In this document: positions 33,582 to 42,564 of the stretch, piece by piece
Position numbering within the stretch: position 1 is the first letter of the stretch
Layout: every line of letters starts with the position of its first letter
DNA from: JALZKA01 sp963715405
GTDB taxonomy: Bacteria > Actinomycetota > Thermoleophilia > Solirubrobacterales > 70-9
Direction of reading: 5' to 3'
DNA length: 64,000 nucleotides
Assembly: GCA_963715405.1 (NCBI GenBank)
Contig: OY970239.1
Location: forward strand, 992,001-1,056,000
Position numbers and translations under genes: made by a program
The notes under the pieces: generated by a model
Database searches by the model: none
What the model saw: only the letters and a program-made list of their open reading frames with translations
What the model was told of the DNA's origin: nothing

Positions 33582-34517
33582 ATGGCTAGCGCGACTGCGA
33601 GTGAGGGCGTGGAGGGGACGACGGTAAGCCCCCGCTGGGAGGCCGCCCTGCTCGAGTTCAGGCGCGAACAGGACCGGCGTGGGGCGGCCGCTTCGACGAA
33701 GCGGGCGTACGCGTCGGATCTTGCGGAGCTCGCGGAATGGGCGACGGCGCTCGGGAAGGATCCCGGCGAGCTTCGCTACCGCGATCTCCGTGGGTTTGCC
33801 GCGCATCTCTCGGGCCGAGGTCTCAAGAAGTCGAGTGTCGGGCGCAAGCTCGCGGCGGTGCGCACCTTTCATACGCACCTGGTCGACGCAGGACACACCG
33901 ATTCGAACCCGGCCGACCTCCTGCCGACGCCGAAGCGGGAGCAGAGGCTGCCCCGCACGCTGGGGCGAGACGACGTTGCGGACCTGCTCGACCGCATCCC
34001 GGTCAAGACCCCGCTCGAGGCGCGTGACCGCGCGATGTTCGAACTCGCCTACTCGTGCGGTCTACGGGCGGAGGAGATCGTGGATCTCGACCTCGAGTCG
34101 ATCGACTTCGAGTCGGAGAGCCTGAAGGTCGTCGGCAAGGGCCAGAAGACCCGTTTGGTCCCGATCGGGGAGCCGGCGCAAAAAACGCTTCGCCGCTACC
34201 TCGAATCAGCGCGCCACGCGCTGACCGGCGAACCCCGGACCGGGGCGCTCTTCCTCTCGCGCAACGGACTCAGGCTCTCGACCTCGGACGTTCGCAGGCG
34301 GCTTCAGATCTGGGTCAGGGAGCTCTCGAGGCACGGCCGGGTCTCCCCCCATTCCTTGCGCCACTCGTTTGCGACTCACCTGCTCGAGGGTGGGGCGGAC
34401 CTGCGCTCGATCCAGGAGCTGCTCGGACACTCGACCGTCTCGACGACCCAGGTCTACACCCGCGTTGAGCCACAGACGTTGCGAGCGGCCTATCAACGAG
34501 CCCATCCGAGAGCGTGA
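33582..34517 (+). CDS. XerC/XerD-type tyrosine recombinase
   Basis: A 311-aa recombinase with the N-terminal SAM-like core-binding domain (about 20-105) and the catalytic domain with all active residues: Arg in CGLRAEEIVDLDL, Lys in VGKGQKTRLVP, HSLRHSFATHLLEGG, and LGHSTVSTTQVYT with the nucleophile Tyr. The size and setting (near dprA and whiG) fit chromosome dimer resolution rather than a mobile-element integrase. ATG 33582 is preferred over an upstream TTG at 33573. Whether it is XerC or XerD is undecided. Confidence 0.93.
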   Translation: MASATASEGVEGTTVSPRWEAALLEFRREQDRRGAAASTKRAYASDLAELAEWATALGKDPGELRYRDLRGFAAHLSGRGLKKSSVGRKLAAVRTFHTHLVDAGHTDSNPADLLPTPKREQRLPRTLGRDDVADLLDRIPVKTPLEARDRAMFELAYSCGLRAEEIVDLDLESIDFESESLKVVGKGQKTRLVPIGEPAQKTLRRYLESARHALTGEPRTGALFLSRNGLRLSTSDVRRRLQIWVRELSRHGRVSPHSLRHSFATHLLEGGADLRSIQELLGHSTVSTTQVYTRVEPQTLRAAYQRAHPRA

Positions 34518-34549
34518 ACGCGTAGGTTTACGGGTCCGAGAAGGGGATT

Positions 34550-35335
34550 ATGGAGATCAACGTCAAGGCAGTCGAACTTCGCGAGCTGTGGCGGAGCTAC
34601 AAGGTCGACGGTGACGAGCGCGCGCGCGAACGGCTTGTCGTCGCCTACGCACCCCTGGTCAAGTTCATCGCCGGCCGCATGGCGTCCGGGCTCCCGTCGC
34701 ACGTCGAAGAAGCCGACCTCGTTTCCTACGGCCTCCTCGGGTTGATCGGCGCGATCGAGCGCTTTGACCTCGAGCGCGAGATCAAGTTCGAGACCTTCGC
34801 CGTCGCCCGGATCAAGGGCGCCATCATCGACGAGCTTCGCTCGCTCGACTGGGTGCCTCGAAGCGTCCGCTCCAAAGCGCGCGACGTCGAGCGCGCCCAT
34901 TCCTCGCTCGAGGGAACCCTCGGGCGCGCCCCGACCGACGAGGAGATGGCGGTCAAGCTCGAGATCACCGTCGACGATTTCCGCGACGTCCTGCTCGAGA
35001 TCGCGAACTCCTCGGTGCTAGCACTCGACGACCTTTGGACGTTTGCCGACCCCGAGGGCGGAGGCGGCCAAATCTCGGTCCTCGACACGATTCAAGACCC
35101 GAACGCGCTCGACCCGGAGCACGAGGCGAATACAGCAGAGCTCAAGGACCGGCTGGCCGACGCAATCGAGTCGCTGCCCGAGCGCGAGCGCCTGGTCGTC
35201 GCCCTCTACTACTACGAGAGCCTCACCCTGCGCGAGATCGGCGAGGTCCTCGGCGTGACCGAGTCGCGGGTTTCACAACTCCACACGAAGGCCGTCCTCG
35301 CTCTGCGCTCGCGCTTCCAGGCCTCGCCGCTCTAA
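34550..35335 (+). CDS. RNA polymerase sigma factor, WhiG/FliA family
   Basis: A 261-aa sigma-70 group 3 factor: region 2 with DLVSYGLLGLIGAIERFD and FETFAVARIKGAIIDELRS; region 3 with SLEGTLGRAPTDEEMA; region 4 with ESLTLREIGEVLGVTESRVSQLHTKA. WhiG/FliA factors direct motility or developmental genes. No flagellar or sporulation gene lies in the window, so the regulon is unknown. A TAGGTT box (34523-34528) and GAGAAGGGG precede the ATG. Next to a xer gene, as in several actinobacteria. Confidence 0.9.
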   Translation: MEINVKAVELRELWRSYKVDGDERARERLVVAYAPLVKFIAGRMASGLPSHVEEADLVSYGLLGLIGAIERFDLEREIKFETFAVARIKGAIIDELRSLDWVPRSVRSKARDVERAHSSLEGTLGRAPTDEEMAVKLEITVDDFRDVLLEIANSSVLALDDLWTFADPEGGGGQISVLDTIQDPNALDPEHEANTAELKDRLADAIESLPERERLVVALYYYESLTLREIGEVLGVTESRVSQLHTKAVLALRSRFQASPL

Positions 35336-35362
35336 GCGCAAAACCTCTAGATTTCCCGGTCC

Positions 35363-37447
35363 ATGGGCCACCGCGCTCCAGACCGGATCCGAAACGTCGC
35401 CCTGATCGGGCACCGTGGCAGCGGCAAGACAAGCCTCGCCGAGGCGATCCTGTTCGAGGCCGGCAAGATCAACCGCCTCGGCTCTGTCACGGAGGGCACG
35501 ACGGTCTGCGACCACGAGCCTGACGAGCAGGAGCGCCAGATGTCGATCGACGCGGCCGTCGCCTCGATTGACTTTCACGACCGCAAGATCAACCTGATCG
35601 ACACCCCCGGCGACCCGAGCTTCGTCGCCGACGCGCTCGCGGCGCTGCGGGTTGTCGACTCCGCCGTGGTCGTCGTAAACGCGGTGGCGGGCGTCGAGGT
35701 CCACACCGAGCGCCTCTGGAAGCGTGCGGAGACAGAGGGGCTCTCCCGCCTGATCTTCGTCAACATGCTCGACCGCGAGCGCGCCGACTTCTTCAAGGCG
35801 CTCGACTCGCTCAAGGCCGCGTTCGGCCAGCACGTCGTGGCGACCGAGGTCCCGATCGGCTCCGAGAACGAGGTCAAAGGCGTTGTCGATCTGATCGACA
35901 TGAAGGCCTACCTCTACGAGGGCGCCGAGCGCGGAAACTCGAGCGAGGCCGAAATTCCCGAAGAGCTTCAAGAGCTGGCCGAGGAATACCGCGAAAAGCT
36001 GATGGACGAGGTGGCCGAGAACTCGGACGAGCTGATGGAGCGATACCTCGAAGGCGAGGAGATCTCCCACGACGAGATCGTCACGGCGCTCAAGAAGGGA
36101 GTGACCGAGGGGCATCTCTTTCCCGTGACCTGCGGGGTGGCTACGAAGAATCTCGGCTCGGACCGCCTGCTCCACGCGCTCCTGGAGGACTTGCCCTCGC
36201 CCGCGATGCGCGGAGCGATTCACGCGCTCGGCGCCGACGACGTCGATGCGGACATCGTGCCCGAGGAAGGCGCGCCCGCGCTCGCCTACGTCTTCAAGAC
36301 GACGGCAGACCCTTACACGGGGCGGATCAACCTCTTTCGCGTCGAGTCGGGCGTCCTCCGCTCGGATTCGCATCTGATGAACGCCACGCGCGGCTCGAAG
36401 GAGCGGATCGGCCAGCTCGCCTCTCCGTGGGGCAAGGAGCTCGACTCGGTCGACGAGCTGGGGCCGGGCGACATAGGAGCGGTCGCAAAGCTCAAGGAGA
36501 CACGCGCGGGAGACGTCCTCTCCGAGAAGCCGACCGACATCCACTTCCCGCCGCTCGACTTGCCCTCGCCCGTGATGGCGTTCGCGTATGAGCCCAAGTC
36601 GAAGGGCGACGAGGAGAAAGCGGCCACGGCCATCCACCGCCTCGAGGAAGAGGATCCCACTCTGGACGTACATCGCGACGCCGAGACGGGCGAGCAGATC
36701 ATCGCCGGGCTGACGCAGGTGCACGTCGAGGTGATCGTCGAGCGGATGAAGCGCCGCTTCGGTGCCGAGATCGAGCTCCATCCCCCACAGGTGCCCTACC
36801 TGGAGACGATCCGGAAGCCAGCGAAGGCGCACGGTCGCTACAAGAAGCAGACGGGCGGTCGCGGCCAGTTCGGCGACTGCCACATCGAGATCGAGCCCGG
36901 CGAGCCGGGAACCGGCCTCGAGTTCGTGAACGCGATCAAGGGCGGCTCGATCCCCGGTGGCTTCATCCCCGCGGTCGAGAAGGGCATCTCCGAGCAGATG
37001 GCGAAGGGCGTTCTCGCCGGCTATCCCGTGAAGGACGTGCGGGTGAGGCTCTTCGACGGCCAGTACCACACGGTCGACTCATCTGAGATGGCGTTCAAGA
37101 TCGCCGGCTCGATGGCCTTTCAGGAGGCTGCCTCGAAGGCCGAGGTCTACCTCCTCGAGCCGATCGTCGAGATGACGATCTCGACGCCTGAGGATGCGGT
37201 CGGTGACGTGATCGGCGACCTCAACTCGAGGCGCGGCCATCCGCTCGGGATGGAGCCGAAGGGGTCGGCGACAGAGATCAAGGCCGAGGTCCCGATGGCA
37301 GAGGTCCTCGACTACGCGCCGGACCTTCGCGCAATCACCGGCGGCCGCGGGGAATACGAGATCGCGTTCCTGCGCTACCAAGAGGTCCCCGGCCAGATCG
37401 CGCAGAAGATCATCGCCCAGAGCCAGGCCGAGGCCCAGGCGGCCTAG
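35363..37447 (+). CDS. Elongation factor G-like translational GTPase (EF-G2 type)
   Basis: A 694-aa five-domain translational GTPase: P-loop GHRGSGKTSLAEA, switch region DHEPDEQERQMSIDAAV, G3 DTPGDPSFVADA, then domains II-V with KAHGRYKKQTGGRGQFGDCH and GGSIPGGFIPAVEKGI. The G4 motif reads NMLD instead of NKxD, so the base-contacting Lys is missing. No rpsL/rpsG/tuf neighbours are present, so it is likely the second EF-G of actinobacteria rather than the main one. A TAGATT box lies 9 nt before the ATG. Confidence 0.88.
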   Translation: MGHRAPDRIRNVALIGHRGSGKTSLAEAILFEAGKINRLGSVTEGTTVCDHEPDEQERQMSIDAAVASIDFHDRKINLIDTPGDPSFVADALAALRVVDSAVVVVNAVAGVEVHTERLWKRAETEGLSRLIFVNMLDRERADFFKALDSLKAAFGQHVVATEVPIGSENEVKGVVDLIDMKAYLYEGAERGNSSEAEIPEELQELAEEYREKLMDEVAENSDELMERYLEGEEISHDEIVTALKKGVTEGHLFPVTCGVATKNLGSDRLLHALLEDLPSPAMRGAIHALGADDVDADIVPEEGAPALAYVFKTTADPYTGRINLFRVESGVLRSDSHLMNATRGSKERIGQLASPWGKELDSVDELGPGDIGAVAKLKETRAGDVLSEKPTDIHFPPLDLPSPVMAFAYEPKSKGDEEKAATAIHRLEEEDPTLDVHRDAETGEQIIAGLTQVHVEVIVERMKRRFGAEIELHPPQVPYLETIRKPAKAHGRYKKQTGGRGQFGDCHIEIEPGEPGTGLEFVNAIKGGSIPGGFIPAVEKGISEQMAKGVLAGYPVKDVRVRLFDGQYHTVDSSEMAFKIAGSMAFQEAASKAEVYLLEPIVEMTISTPEDAVGDVIGDLNSRRGHPLGMEPKGSATEIKAEVPMAEVLDYAPDLRAITGGRGEYEIAFLRYQEVPGQIAQKIIAQSQAEAQAA

Positions 37448-37460
37448 GTACCAGGTACCT
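37446..37460. repeat. Palindrome AGGTACC-a-GGTACCT
   Basis: Seven-base arms around one base, overlapping the stop of the EF-G-like gene. Resembles the GTACCCC/GGGGTAC centre of the repeat at 63760. Confidence 0.45.
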
Positions 37461-37475
37461 CACAGAGCGCTCACA

Positions 37476-37883
37476 TTGAAGCTTCGTGTCAACGTCGACG
37501 GCGGCTCCCGTGGCAATCCCGGGCCGGCCGCGATCGGCATCGTGATCCGCTCAGAAGACGGCGAAGTGATCGCCGACGCGGCCGAGCCGATCGGCACTGC
37601 GACCAACAACGTCGCCGAGTACCGCGCTCTGATCAGGGGCATCGAACTCGCGGCGCAAAAGGGCGCGACCGAGCTCGAGCTCCTCGGCGACTCGGAACTG
37701 GTCGTAAAGCAGGTGCGCGGCGAGTACAAGGTGAAGGACGCGGGCCTCAAACCCCTACACGCCGAGGCACGCGCTGCCCTTTCCGCATTTGAGCGATGGT
37801 CGTTCTCACACGTCCGCCGCGAGCACAACGCGGAGGCCGACGCGCTCGTCAACCAAGCGCTAGACGCCCACACGGCGCTCTAG
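37476..37883 (+). CDS. Ribonuclease HI family protein
   Basis: A 135-aa RNase H fold: VNVDGGSRGNPGPAAIGIVI (first Asp), NNVAEYRALIRGIELA (Glu), LLGDSELVVKQVRG (second Asp), and HVRREHNAEADALVNQAL (His and third Asp). All catalytic acids are present. Shorter than E. coli RNase HI and lacking its basic protrusion, as in the archaeal/Gram-positive type. TTG start at 37476. With rnhB it gives the cell both RNase H classes. Confidence 0.9.
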   Translation: MKLRVNVDGGSRGNPGPAAIGIVIRSEDGEVIADAAEPIGTATNNVAEYRALIRGIELAAQKGATELELLGDSELVVKQVRGEYKVKDAGLKPLHAEARAALSAFERWSFSHVRREHNAEADALVNQALDAHTAL

Positions 37884-37968
37884 GCCTGAGCGAGGACGCG
37901 AGGCTACGCCTGCATTCGGCTCCGCCTACCGGAGCCAGATGCGGCCGAGGCTAAACTCGGCGACTCGC

Positions 37969-38042
37969 GCGGCTGTAGCTCAGTTGGCTAGAGCGTCTGC
38001 TTGCCATGCAGAAGGTCGTCGGTTCGAATCCGATCAGCCGCT
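37969..38042 (+). tRNA. tRNA-Gly (anticodon GCC)
   Basis: Cloverleaf: acceptor GCGGCTG/CAGCCGC, D-stem GCTC/GAGC, anticodon stem TCTGC/GCAGA with loop TTGCCAT (GCC at 38003-38005), T-stem GTCGG/CCGAT with TTCGAAT. Discriminator U, as expected for tRNA-Gly. CCA is not encoded. A TAAACT box (37952-37957) lies 11 nt upstream, within a GCCGAG/CTCGGC hairpin (37944-37961). Confidence 0.95.
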
Positions 38043-38072
38043 TCGTTTATATTGGTGATCCGGGAGGTTTGC

Positions 38073-38531
38073 ATGGCAGGGTTACGTCAGAATTTCGCAG
38101 GAAGGGCCGTAGTCATCGGGCTTGCCGCCGGTGCAGTGCTGGGTGCCGCCCCAAGCGTCGCGGCCGGCGCTCAGGCCTACCGAGGGCCGATCGTTGGGGA
38201 TGGAGAGGGGAAGGTGTTCTTCCAAGTCGATCGCAGGCCGAATGGAGGCAAGCAGGTCATTGATTTCGACTTCACCGGCCTGCCAGTCAGCTGCGATAAC
38301 GGCACGGAATCCGTTGCCGGTTCGATACTCCCAGAGCCGATGAAGGTCAATCAGCGCAACGAATTCGAGGGCGACCAGCGCGGGGATGTCACCGTGTTCG
38401 TCACGGGAAAGCTCTCAGCCGGGGGGAAGGCCAACGGCACGGTGCGTCTCACTCTCACCGAACCGGAGGGCGACGTGCGCTGCAAGTCGGGGTTGCGGGA
38501 ATGGCGTGCAAGCCGGGTTCCGCTGGATTAG
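38073..38531 (+). CDS. Secreted protein of unknown function
   Basis: A 152-aa protein with a signal peptide (MAGLRQNFAGRAVVIGLAAG and onward, cleavage near AAGAQA at about 35). The mature region has two Cys and beta-rich segments (KQVIDFDFTGLPVSCDNGTE, NGTVRLTLTEPEGDVRC). No known domain. The ATG at 38073 is preceded by GGGAGG at 5 nt, one of the few strong Shine-Dalgarno sites here. Longer in-frame starts overlap the tRNA gene. Confidence 0.75.
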   Translation: MAGLRQNFAGRAVVIGLAAGAVLGAAPSVAAGAQAYRGPIVGDGEGKVFFQVDRRPNGGKQVIDFDFTGLPVSCDNGTESVAGSILPEPMKVNQRNEFEGDQRGDVTVFVTGKLSAGGKANGTVRLTLTEPEGDVRCKSGLREWRASRVPLD

Positions 38532-38552
38532 CTCGCGGCCACGCTCGCCGCT

Positions 38553-39914
38553 TTAACTTTCGTCAATCGGGTCGAGCTTGGCGAAAGCTCCCTCGTTCAC
38601 CAGATTTTGTGCAAGAGGAATCTGGTGCGAAGCGCTCTCGAGGATGTGCATGAGGTATCCCGCGGTGTTCGGGAAGGCGACGACATCTCCGACCGCCACC
38701 CCCTGGGGGAACGTGAAGCGGCGCCAGCTCAAGAGCTCGCGCTCGATGCAGTAGGCGCCCACGAGGTAGCCCTCGATCGCATCGGTCGGCTCACCCGTGC
38801 CGCCGGGCCGAAGGAGCAATGGATCGACCATGAAGTCGTCCGAGGTCGAGCGGACCTGCGTCCTGTTCATCGCAAGGCCGATGAGCCACGTCTCGTCCTG
38901 GCGCTGCTTTCTGAACTCGACTCGGGCGAGCGTCATCCCGCAGCCGTCAAGGAGCGATCTGCCTGGCTCGCAGCGAAGCTCGAGATCGCGGGCTAGTAGC
39001 GCCTCGGCGACCGTGCCGGTGTGAAGGGAAGCGTCGAGGACCTGCGCGAGCCAGTCGCCGCGAACCGGCGACTGGCTGTAGGGGTAGACGGCGCCCAGCT
39101 CGTGTCCGTCGAAGGTGATCTCGCTTCGCTCGCCTGCGAGCGCGCGTTTGTGCTCAGCCCAGAACTCCTCCCACTCGCCAGGAGATTCGAGGTAGCTCAT
39201 TGGGATGCCGCCGCCGATGTCGAGGAAGCGCGGGTCGTGCCCGCCATCGCGCAAGTCGTCGATCAGGCGGATCGATTCCGCGATGGCCGCAACCCGATCG
39301 CCCGCGTCGTACCCATCGAGGTGAAAGTGAACGCCCGCGACGCGTAGAGCCTCGGGTTCCGCGCCGGCGAGGGCCTCGGCGATCTCGCCTGCCGTCATCC
39401 CGAATCGGGTTGGCGGCTTCCCTCTCGCGGGTTCTGGGGCGAGCCGCACCGCGACCTCGGCGCGCCGGTCCCGCCGCGCGGCGATGTCACAGAGGAGTCT
39501 CAGCTCGTCGCGGTTGTCGATCGCGACGGGCGCTCCGGAGTCGAGACAGAGCTCGAGCAGGGGCTCGGGCTTGACCGCTGCGGTGACGATCACGTCGCCG
39601 GGCGCGACCCCGCGGTCGAGCACCTGGCGGAGCTCCCGCTCGCTCGCGACGTCTACGCCAAGGCCCAGGCGCTTCGCTTCATCGACGAGCGAGAGCGCCT
39701 TGTTCGCCTTGCGGGCAAAGAAGACGCGCAGGCGCACGTCCCGCGCAGCGGCCGCTTCCGTCAGCTCCGCGGCGTTTCGCTCCATCGGCTGCGGGTTGAT
39801 CAGGTTCACGGGCGAGCCGTGCTCTGCGATCGACGCAGCGAGCTCACTCGCCTTCGCGCAGGCGCTCCTCCTGCCATGGCTCCAGGCGGCCTCGGAGCGG
39901 GACGACGCCCGCAC
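38553..39914 (-). CDS. Y4yA-family PLP-dependent decarboxylase-like enzyme
   Basis: Fold-type III (alanine-racemase-like barrel) PLP enzyme related to diaminopimelate/ornithine decarboxylases: VFFARKANKAL with the PLP Lys (about 69), GVHFHLDGYDAGDR, FLDIGGGIPMSYL and RCEPGRSLLDGCGM. It resembles Rhizobium Y4yA and, more distantly, SbnH of staphyloferrin B synthesis. The frame shows no good start: GTG 39914 overlaps the preceding gene by 71 nt. The expected N-terminus (PLRGRLEPWQEERLREGE) is encoded just upstream in another frame, suggesting a frameshift near 39847. Last gene of the minus-strand operon. Confidence 0.78.
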   Translation of the reverse strand: MRASSRSEAAWSHGRRSACAKASELAASIAEHGSPVNLINPQPMERNAAELTEAAAARDVRLRVFFARKANKALSLVDEAKRLGLGVDVASERELRQVLDRGVAPGDVIVTAAVKPEPLLELCLDSGAPVAIDNRDELRLLCDIAARRDRRAEVAVRLAPEPARGKPPTRFGMTAGEIAEALAGAEPEALRVAGVHFHLDGYDAGDRVAAIAESIRLIDDLRDGGHDPRFLDIGGGIPMSYLESPGEWEEFWAEHKRALAGERSEITFDGHELGAVYPYSQSPVRGDWLAQVLDASLHTGTVAEALLARDLELRCEPGRSLLDGCGMTLARVEFRKQRQDETWLIGLAMNRTQVRSTSDDFMVDPLLLRPGGTGEPTDAIEGYLVGAYCIERELLSWRRFTFPQGVAVGDVVAFPNTAGYLMHILESASHQIPLAQNLVNEGAFAKLDPIDES

Positions 39915-40314
39915 ACTTGGAGCGGACGTCGCTCACCGGCCGAGCGCCCTGGCTGATGACCCGTCGGGCCCATAGGTCGGGCTGCGGGTGGAGGGCTCGG
40001 TTGAGGGTGTCGTTCCCGATCACCCAATCCTCCGTCGGCCGGCCGATCGCACTCAGCCCCCGGCTGGGCGTGCCGTCAGCTCCGACGCAGGTGACGTCTT
40101 CGGCCAGCTCCAGCCCGCGCCGGCCGGGCGGGATCCTCACGTGACCGTCGCGCAGGAGTTGCTCGAGGAGGGGCACGTGGGTGTTGGCGGCGCCGGGCGG
40201 GGGTATCACGGCGTCCACGACCACGTCGGCATGCGGCGCCGGCCCAGCGGTGAGATGCGAGAGGTCAACCTTCCCGCACTCAATCAGGGCGAGGAGCTTG
40301 GCGGCATTTACCGG
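39844..40314 (-). pseudogene. C-terminal part of the FAD/NAD(P)-binding protein, displaced by a frameshift
   Basis: In this frame the minus strand encodes VNAAKLLALIECGKVDLSHL, PGRRGLELAEDVTCVGADG and DWVIGNDTLNRALHPQPDLW, which continue the protein of the 40280-41545 frame. The break is at a GGG run (40313-40315, plus strand): one fewer G would join PPP directly to VNAAKLL. The end of the frame runs into what looks like the start of the PLP decarboxylase, so the gene boundary here is unclear. Sequencing error and genuine decay both fit. Confidence 0.65.
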
Positions 40315-41545
40315 GCGGAGGCCCGAACGCCAGGCGCTCCATCTCGGTCGCGAGACGCCGGAACGGAGGCCACTCGCTGGCCGAGAGGCCGTTGGCACCC
40401 ACCCTTGCGACGAGAGCGGGGTAGAGCGCTCGCCACGCGTGGCCGAGCGCCCAATCGCTACCTGGAGTGGCATCGCCCGTGCCCACGGCGATCGACCGCG
40501 CGAGCTCCTCGACCGGTGAGACGCCGGCGGGCGTTGCTCGGCCGGCCAGGGCGCCCTCGAGACGTTGCGCGATGGCTTGGCCCTCGGCTGCGTCGGCGGT
40601 GACGCTCCGGAGGCTCTTTTCGGCGACGTCCGCAACGATGGCGCTCACCGCTTCGAGGCTCGATCCCCCGGACAGACGATCGATCCGGGAGCTTCCCTCG
40701 GCGGCGATGGGCTCGAGGTCGGGCGAGCGGATGCCGCCCTCGGGATCGGGCTTGGCGAGCATCGGGCGACCCGTTCGCGAATACGGAAGCAGGACTCCGG
40801 CCTCGTCCTGCGCGCTCTCGTAGCGAAGACTCCTGCCGCCGCGCTCGGCAAAGCGCCCTCCGCGGCCCTCTGTCAAGGCCAGCGCAGCGTCGATCATCGT
40901 GAGCGCGAACCCGCGGATCGCCACACTCGCGCCGGGGGCCACGCGCTCCCGGGTGAGCCACTTCTCGACCGGAAACACGGCGGGCACCACGTCGAGGCTC
41001 AAATCGGACGGCGATAGCGCGCCGTCCCATTGCTGGGCGTGGCCGATCGCGATCAATACCTCGTCGTACTCGCTCTCGCCCTCCGTTGCCGTCAGCCTCC
41101 AGGCGTCCGCGGAGCGGCGAAGCGCAATCACCTCCTCGGCACGAACCTCCACCGGCAGGGCTTCCGTGATCTCGTTCATGAGCTGCGCAAAGCCCTCTTC
41201 CAAGTACCGTCCAACCAGCGCTCGAGGTGGGTACGCCTCTGTGCTCAGGGGTTCGGCGACCCTGCGCCACTCCGAAAACGATCTACGCGTGGGATCGTCG
41301 TCGCCCGGTGGCCACATGTTGACCATGTCCGCGACGAAGTTCATCCGGAGGTACTCCGGTTGAGCCGGGTCGTACACGGGTCCGGAGCCTGGCACGGGAT
41401 GTGGCTCGTAGACGTCGACGGCGAGAGGGAAGGGGCGCGGCTCTTCCGATGCCAGCGAGACGAGGCGCTCGAGTGCGTAGAGGCCCTTGGGACCGAGTCC
41501 GGCGATCGCGACACGCAGGGGCTGGCGCGAAGGAGGCGCGATCAC
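40280..41545 (-). CDS. FAD/NAD(P)-binding protein (frame breaks near 40314)
   Basis: An N-terminal dinucleotide-binding motif (RVAIAGLGPKGLYALERLV), then VYEPHPVPGSGPVYDP, YLRMNFVADMVNMWPP, a second nucleotide segment (DEVLIAIGHAQQWDG) and SVAIRGFALTMIDAAL. This matches the FAD/NAD(P)-binding family found beside SbnA-like and Y4yA-like genes (Y4xO-type). Its frame ends prematurely at 40280 after GPPPGKCRQAPRPD. The GTG at 41545 overlaps the stop of the upstream gene (GTGA). Reaction unknown; perhaps oxidation of an amino-acid intermediate. Confidence 0.72.
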   Translation of the reverse strand: MIAPPSRQPLRVAIAGLGPKGLYALERLVSLASEEPRPFPLAVDVYEPHPVPGSGPVYDPAQPEYLRMNFVADMVNMWPPGDDDPTRRSFSEWRRVAEPLSTEAYPPRALVGRYLEEGFAQLMNEITEALPVEVRAEEVIALRRSADAWRLTATEGESEYDEVLIAIGHAQQWDGALSPSDLSLDVVPAVFPVEKWLTRERVAPGASVAIRGFALTMIDAALALTEGRGGRFAERGGRSLRYESAQDEAGVLLPYSRTGRPMLAKPDPEGGIRSPDLEPIAAEGSSRIDRLSGGSSLEAVSAIVADVAEKSLRSVTADAAEGQAIAQRLEGALAGRATPAGVSPVEELARSIAVGTGDATPGSDWALGHAWRALYPALVARVGANGLSASEWPPFRRLATEMERLAFGPPPGKCRQAPRPD

Positions 41546-42564
41546 CCCGCGTGGCTGCGTGGGCTGTCGGTGTCCGTCAGATAGCTGAGCTCCTCCGGCG
41601 AGACGCCCAGCTCTCGCTCGACCCAATCGTCGTCATAGACCGTCCCGAGGTAGCCCTGACCTCCATCGGCGAAGATCATCGCGCATCGAGCGCCGGGGTC
41701 GAGCAGGGGAGAGAGCCTCTCGAATGCCACCGCGACGCCGCCCGATGAGGCGCCGGCGTGAATCCCTTCGCGTGCCACGAGGCGGCGGCACCCGACGACG
41801 CAATCGAGGTCCGAGACGCGGACAAGCCGATCGAACCATGCGCGCCGCGAAAGCCCGGTCGCGACGCCCGCTCCCATGCCCGGCAGGCGGCGGATGCCAC
41901 GCTCGCCCCCGAAGAGGACGCTCCCGATCGCATCGACGGCGACGACCTTCGTGTCGCGATTGTGTTCGAGGAGGTAATCGCAGCAGCCGCAGAGCGTCCC
42001 CGCCGTGCTCACCGCGACGAAGAGCCAGTCGAAATCGCCTCGGACCGCTCCGTCGATTTCCGCCATCGTCTGAGCGTGGGCGGCCGGGTTTGACTCATTT
42101 GAGTACTGATCTGGCCACCAGGCTCCCGGAGTCTTTGCCACGAGCTCATCGACCAGCTCCAACCGCGCCGTGAGTAGGTCGCCGGTCGCAGGGTCGGGCT
42201 CTGAGACCACGCGGACCTCGGCGCCCAGGTCTCGGATCGTGGCGATCTTCGTCTCGTCCGTCCGGGAATCGACAACGCAGATGAGCTTCAGATCGTGGCG
42301 GAGGCATGCCAGCGCGAGCCCGACCCCCAGGTTTCCAGAAGTCGATTCGACGACGGTCGAGCCGGGACCAATCCGCCCGTCGGCGAGCGCATCGGCGATC
42401 ATCCGCGCCGCCGAGCGATCCTTCGAGCTGCCGCCCGGGTTGAACGACTCGAGCTTCGCCCAAACCTCGACGTCGGAGCGCTCGCGAAGTGAATCAAGAG
42501 CGACGAGCGGGGTATGGCCGGGCACACCGAGGCTCCTGTTTCCGTTCACGACATCCCTGCTCAT
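41542..42564 (-). CDS. SbnA-like PLP-dependent cysteine-synthase-family enzyme
   Basis: A 340-aa fold-type II PLP enzyme: Lys48 in NPGGSSKDRSAARMI, the phosphate/substrate loop VVESTSGNLGVGLA, GTLCGCCDYL and EGIHAGASSGGVAVAF. It resembles SbnA (N-(2-amino-2-carboxyethyl)-L-glutamate synthase, the first step to 2,3-diaminopropionate) and Y4xP more than housekeeping CysK. The ATG overlaps the hydrolase stop (ATGA). No SbnB-like dehydrogenase is visible, so the product is inferred only by family. Confidence 0.8.
   Translation of the reverse strand: MSRDVVNGNRSLGVPGHTPLVALDSLRERSDVEVWAKLESFNPGGSSKDRSAARMIADALADGRIGPGSTVVESTSGNLGVGLALACLRHDLKLICVVDSRTDETKIATIRDLGAEVRVVSEPDPATGDLLTARLELVDELVAKTPGAWWPDQYSNESNPAAHAQTMAEIDGAVRGDFDWLFVAVSTAGTLCGCCDYLLEHNRDTKVVAVDAIGSVLFGGERGIRRLPGMGAGVATGLSRRAWFDRLVRVSDLDCVVGCRRLVAREGIHAGASSGGVAVAFERLSPLLDPGARCAMIFADGGQGYLGTVYDDDWVERELGVSPEELSYLTDTDSPRSHAG

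Noticed and set aside
35273..37069. A 598-codon minus-strand frame antisense to the EF-G-like gene
   Set aside because: Low-complexity shadow without domains; the plus strand carries a full translational GTPase.
37969..38531. tRNA-Gly as an attachment site of an integrated element
   Set aside because: The content becomes accessory after it, but no adjacent integrase and no repeat of the tRNA 3' end were found; the XerC/D gene upstream looks housekeeping.
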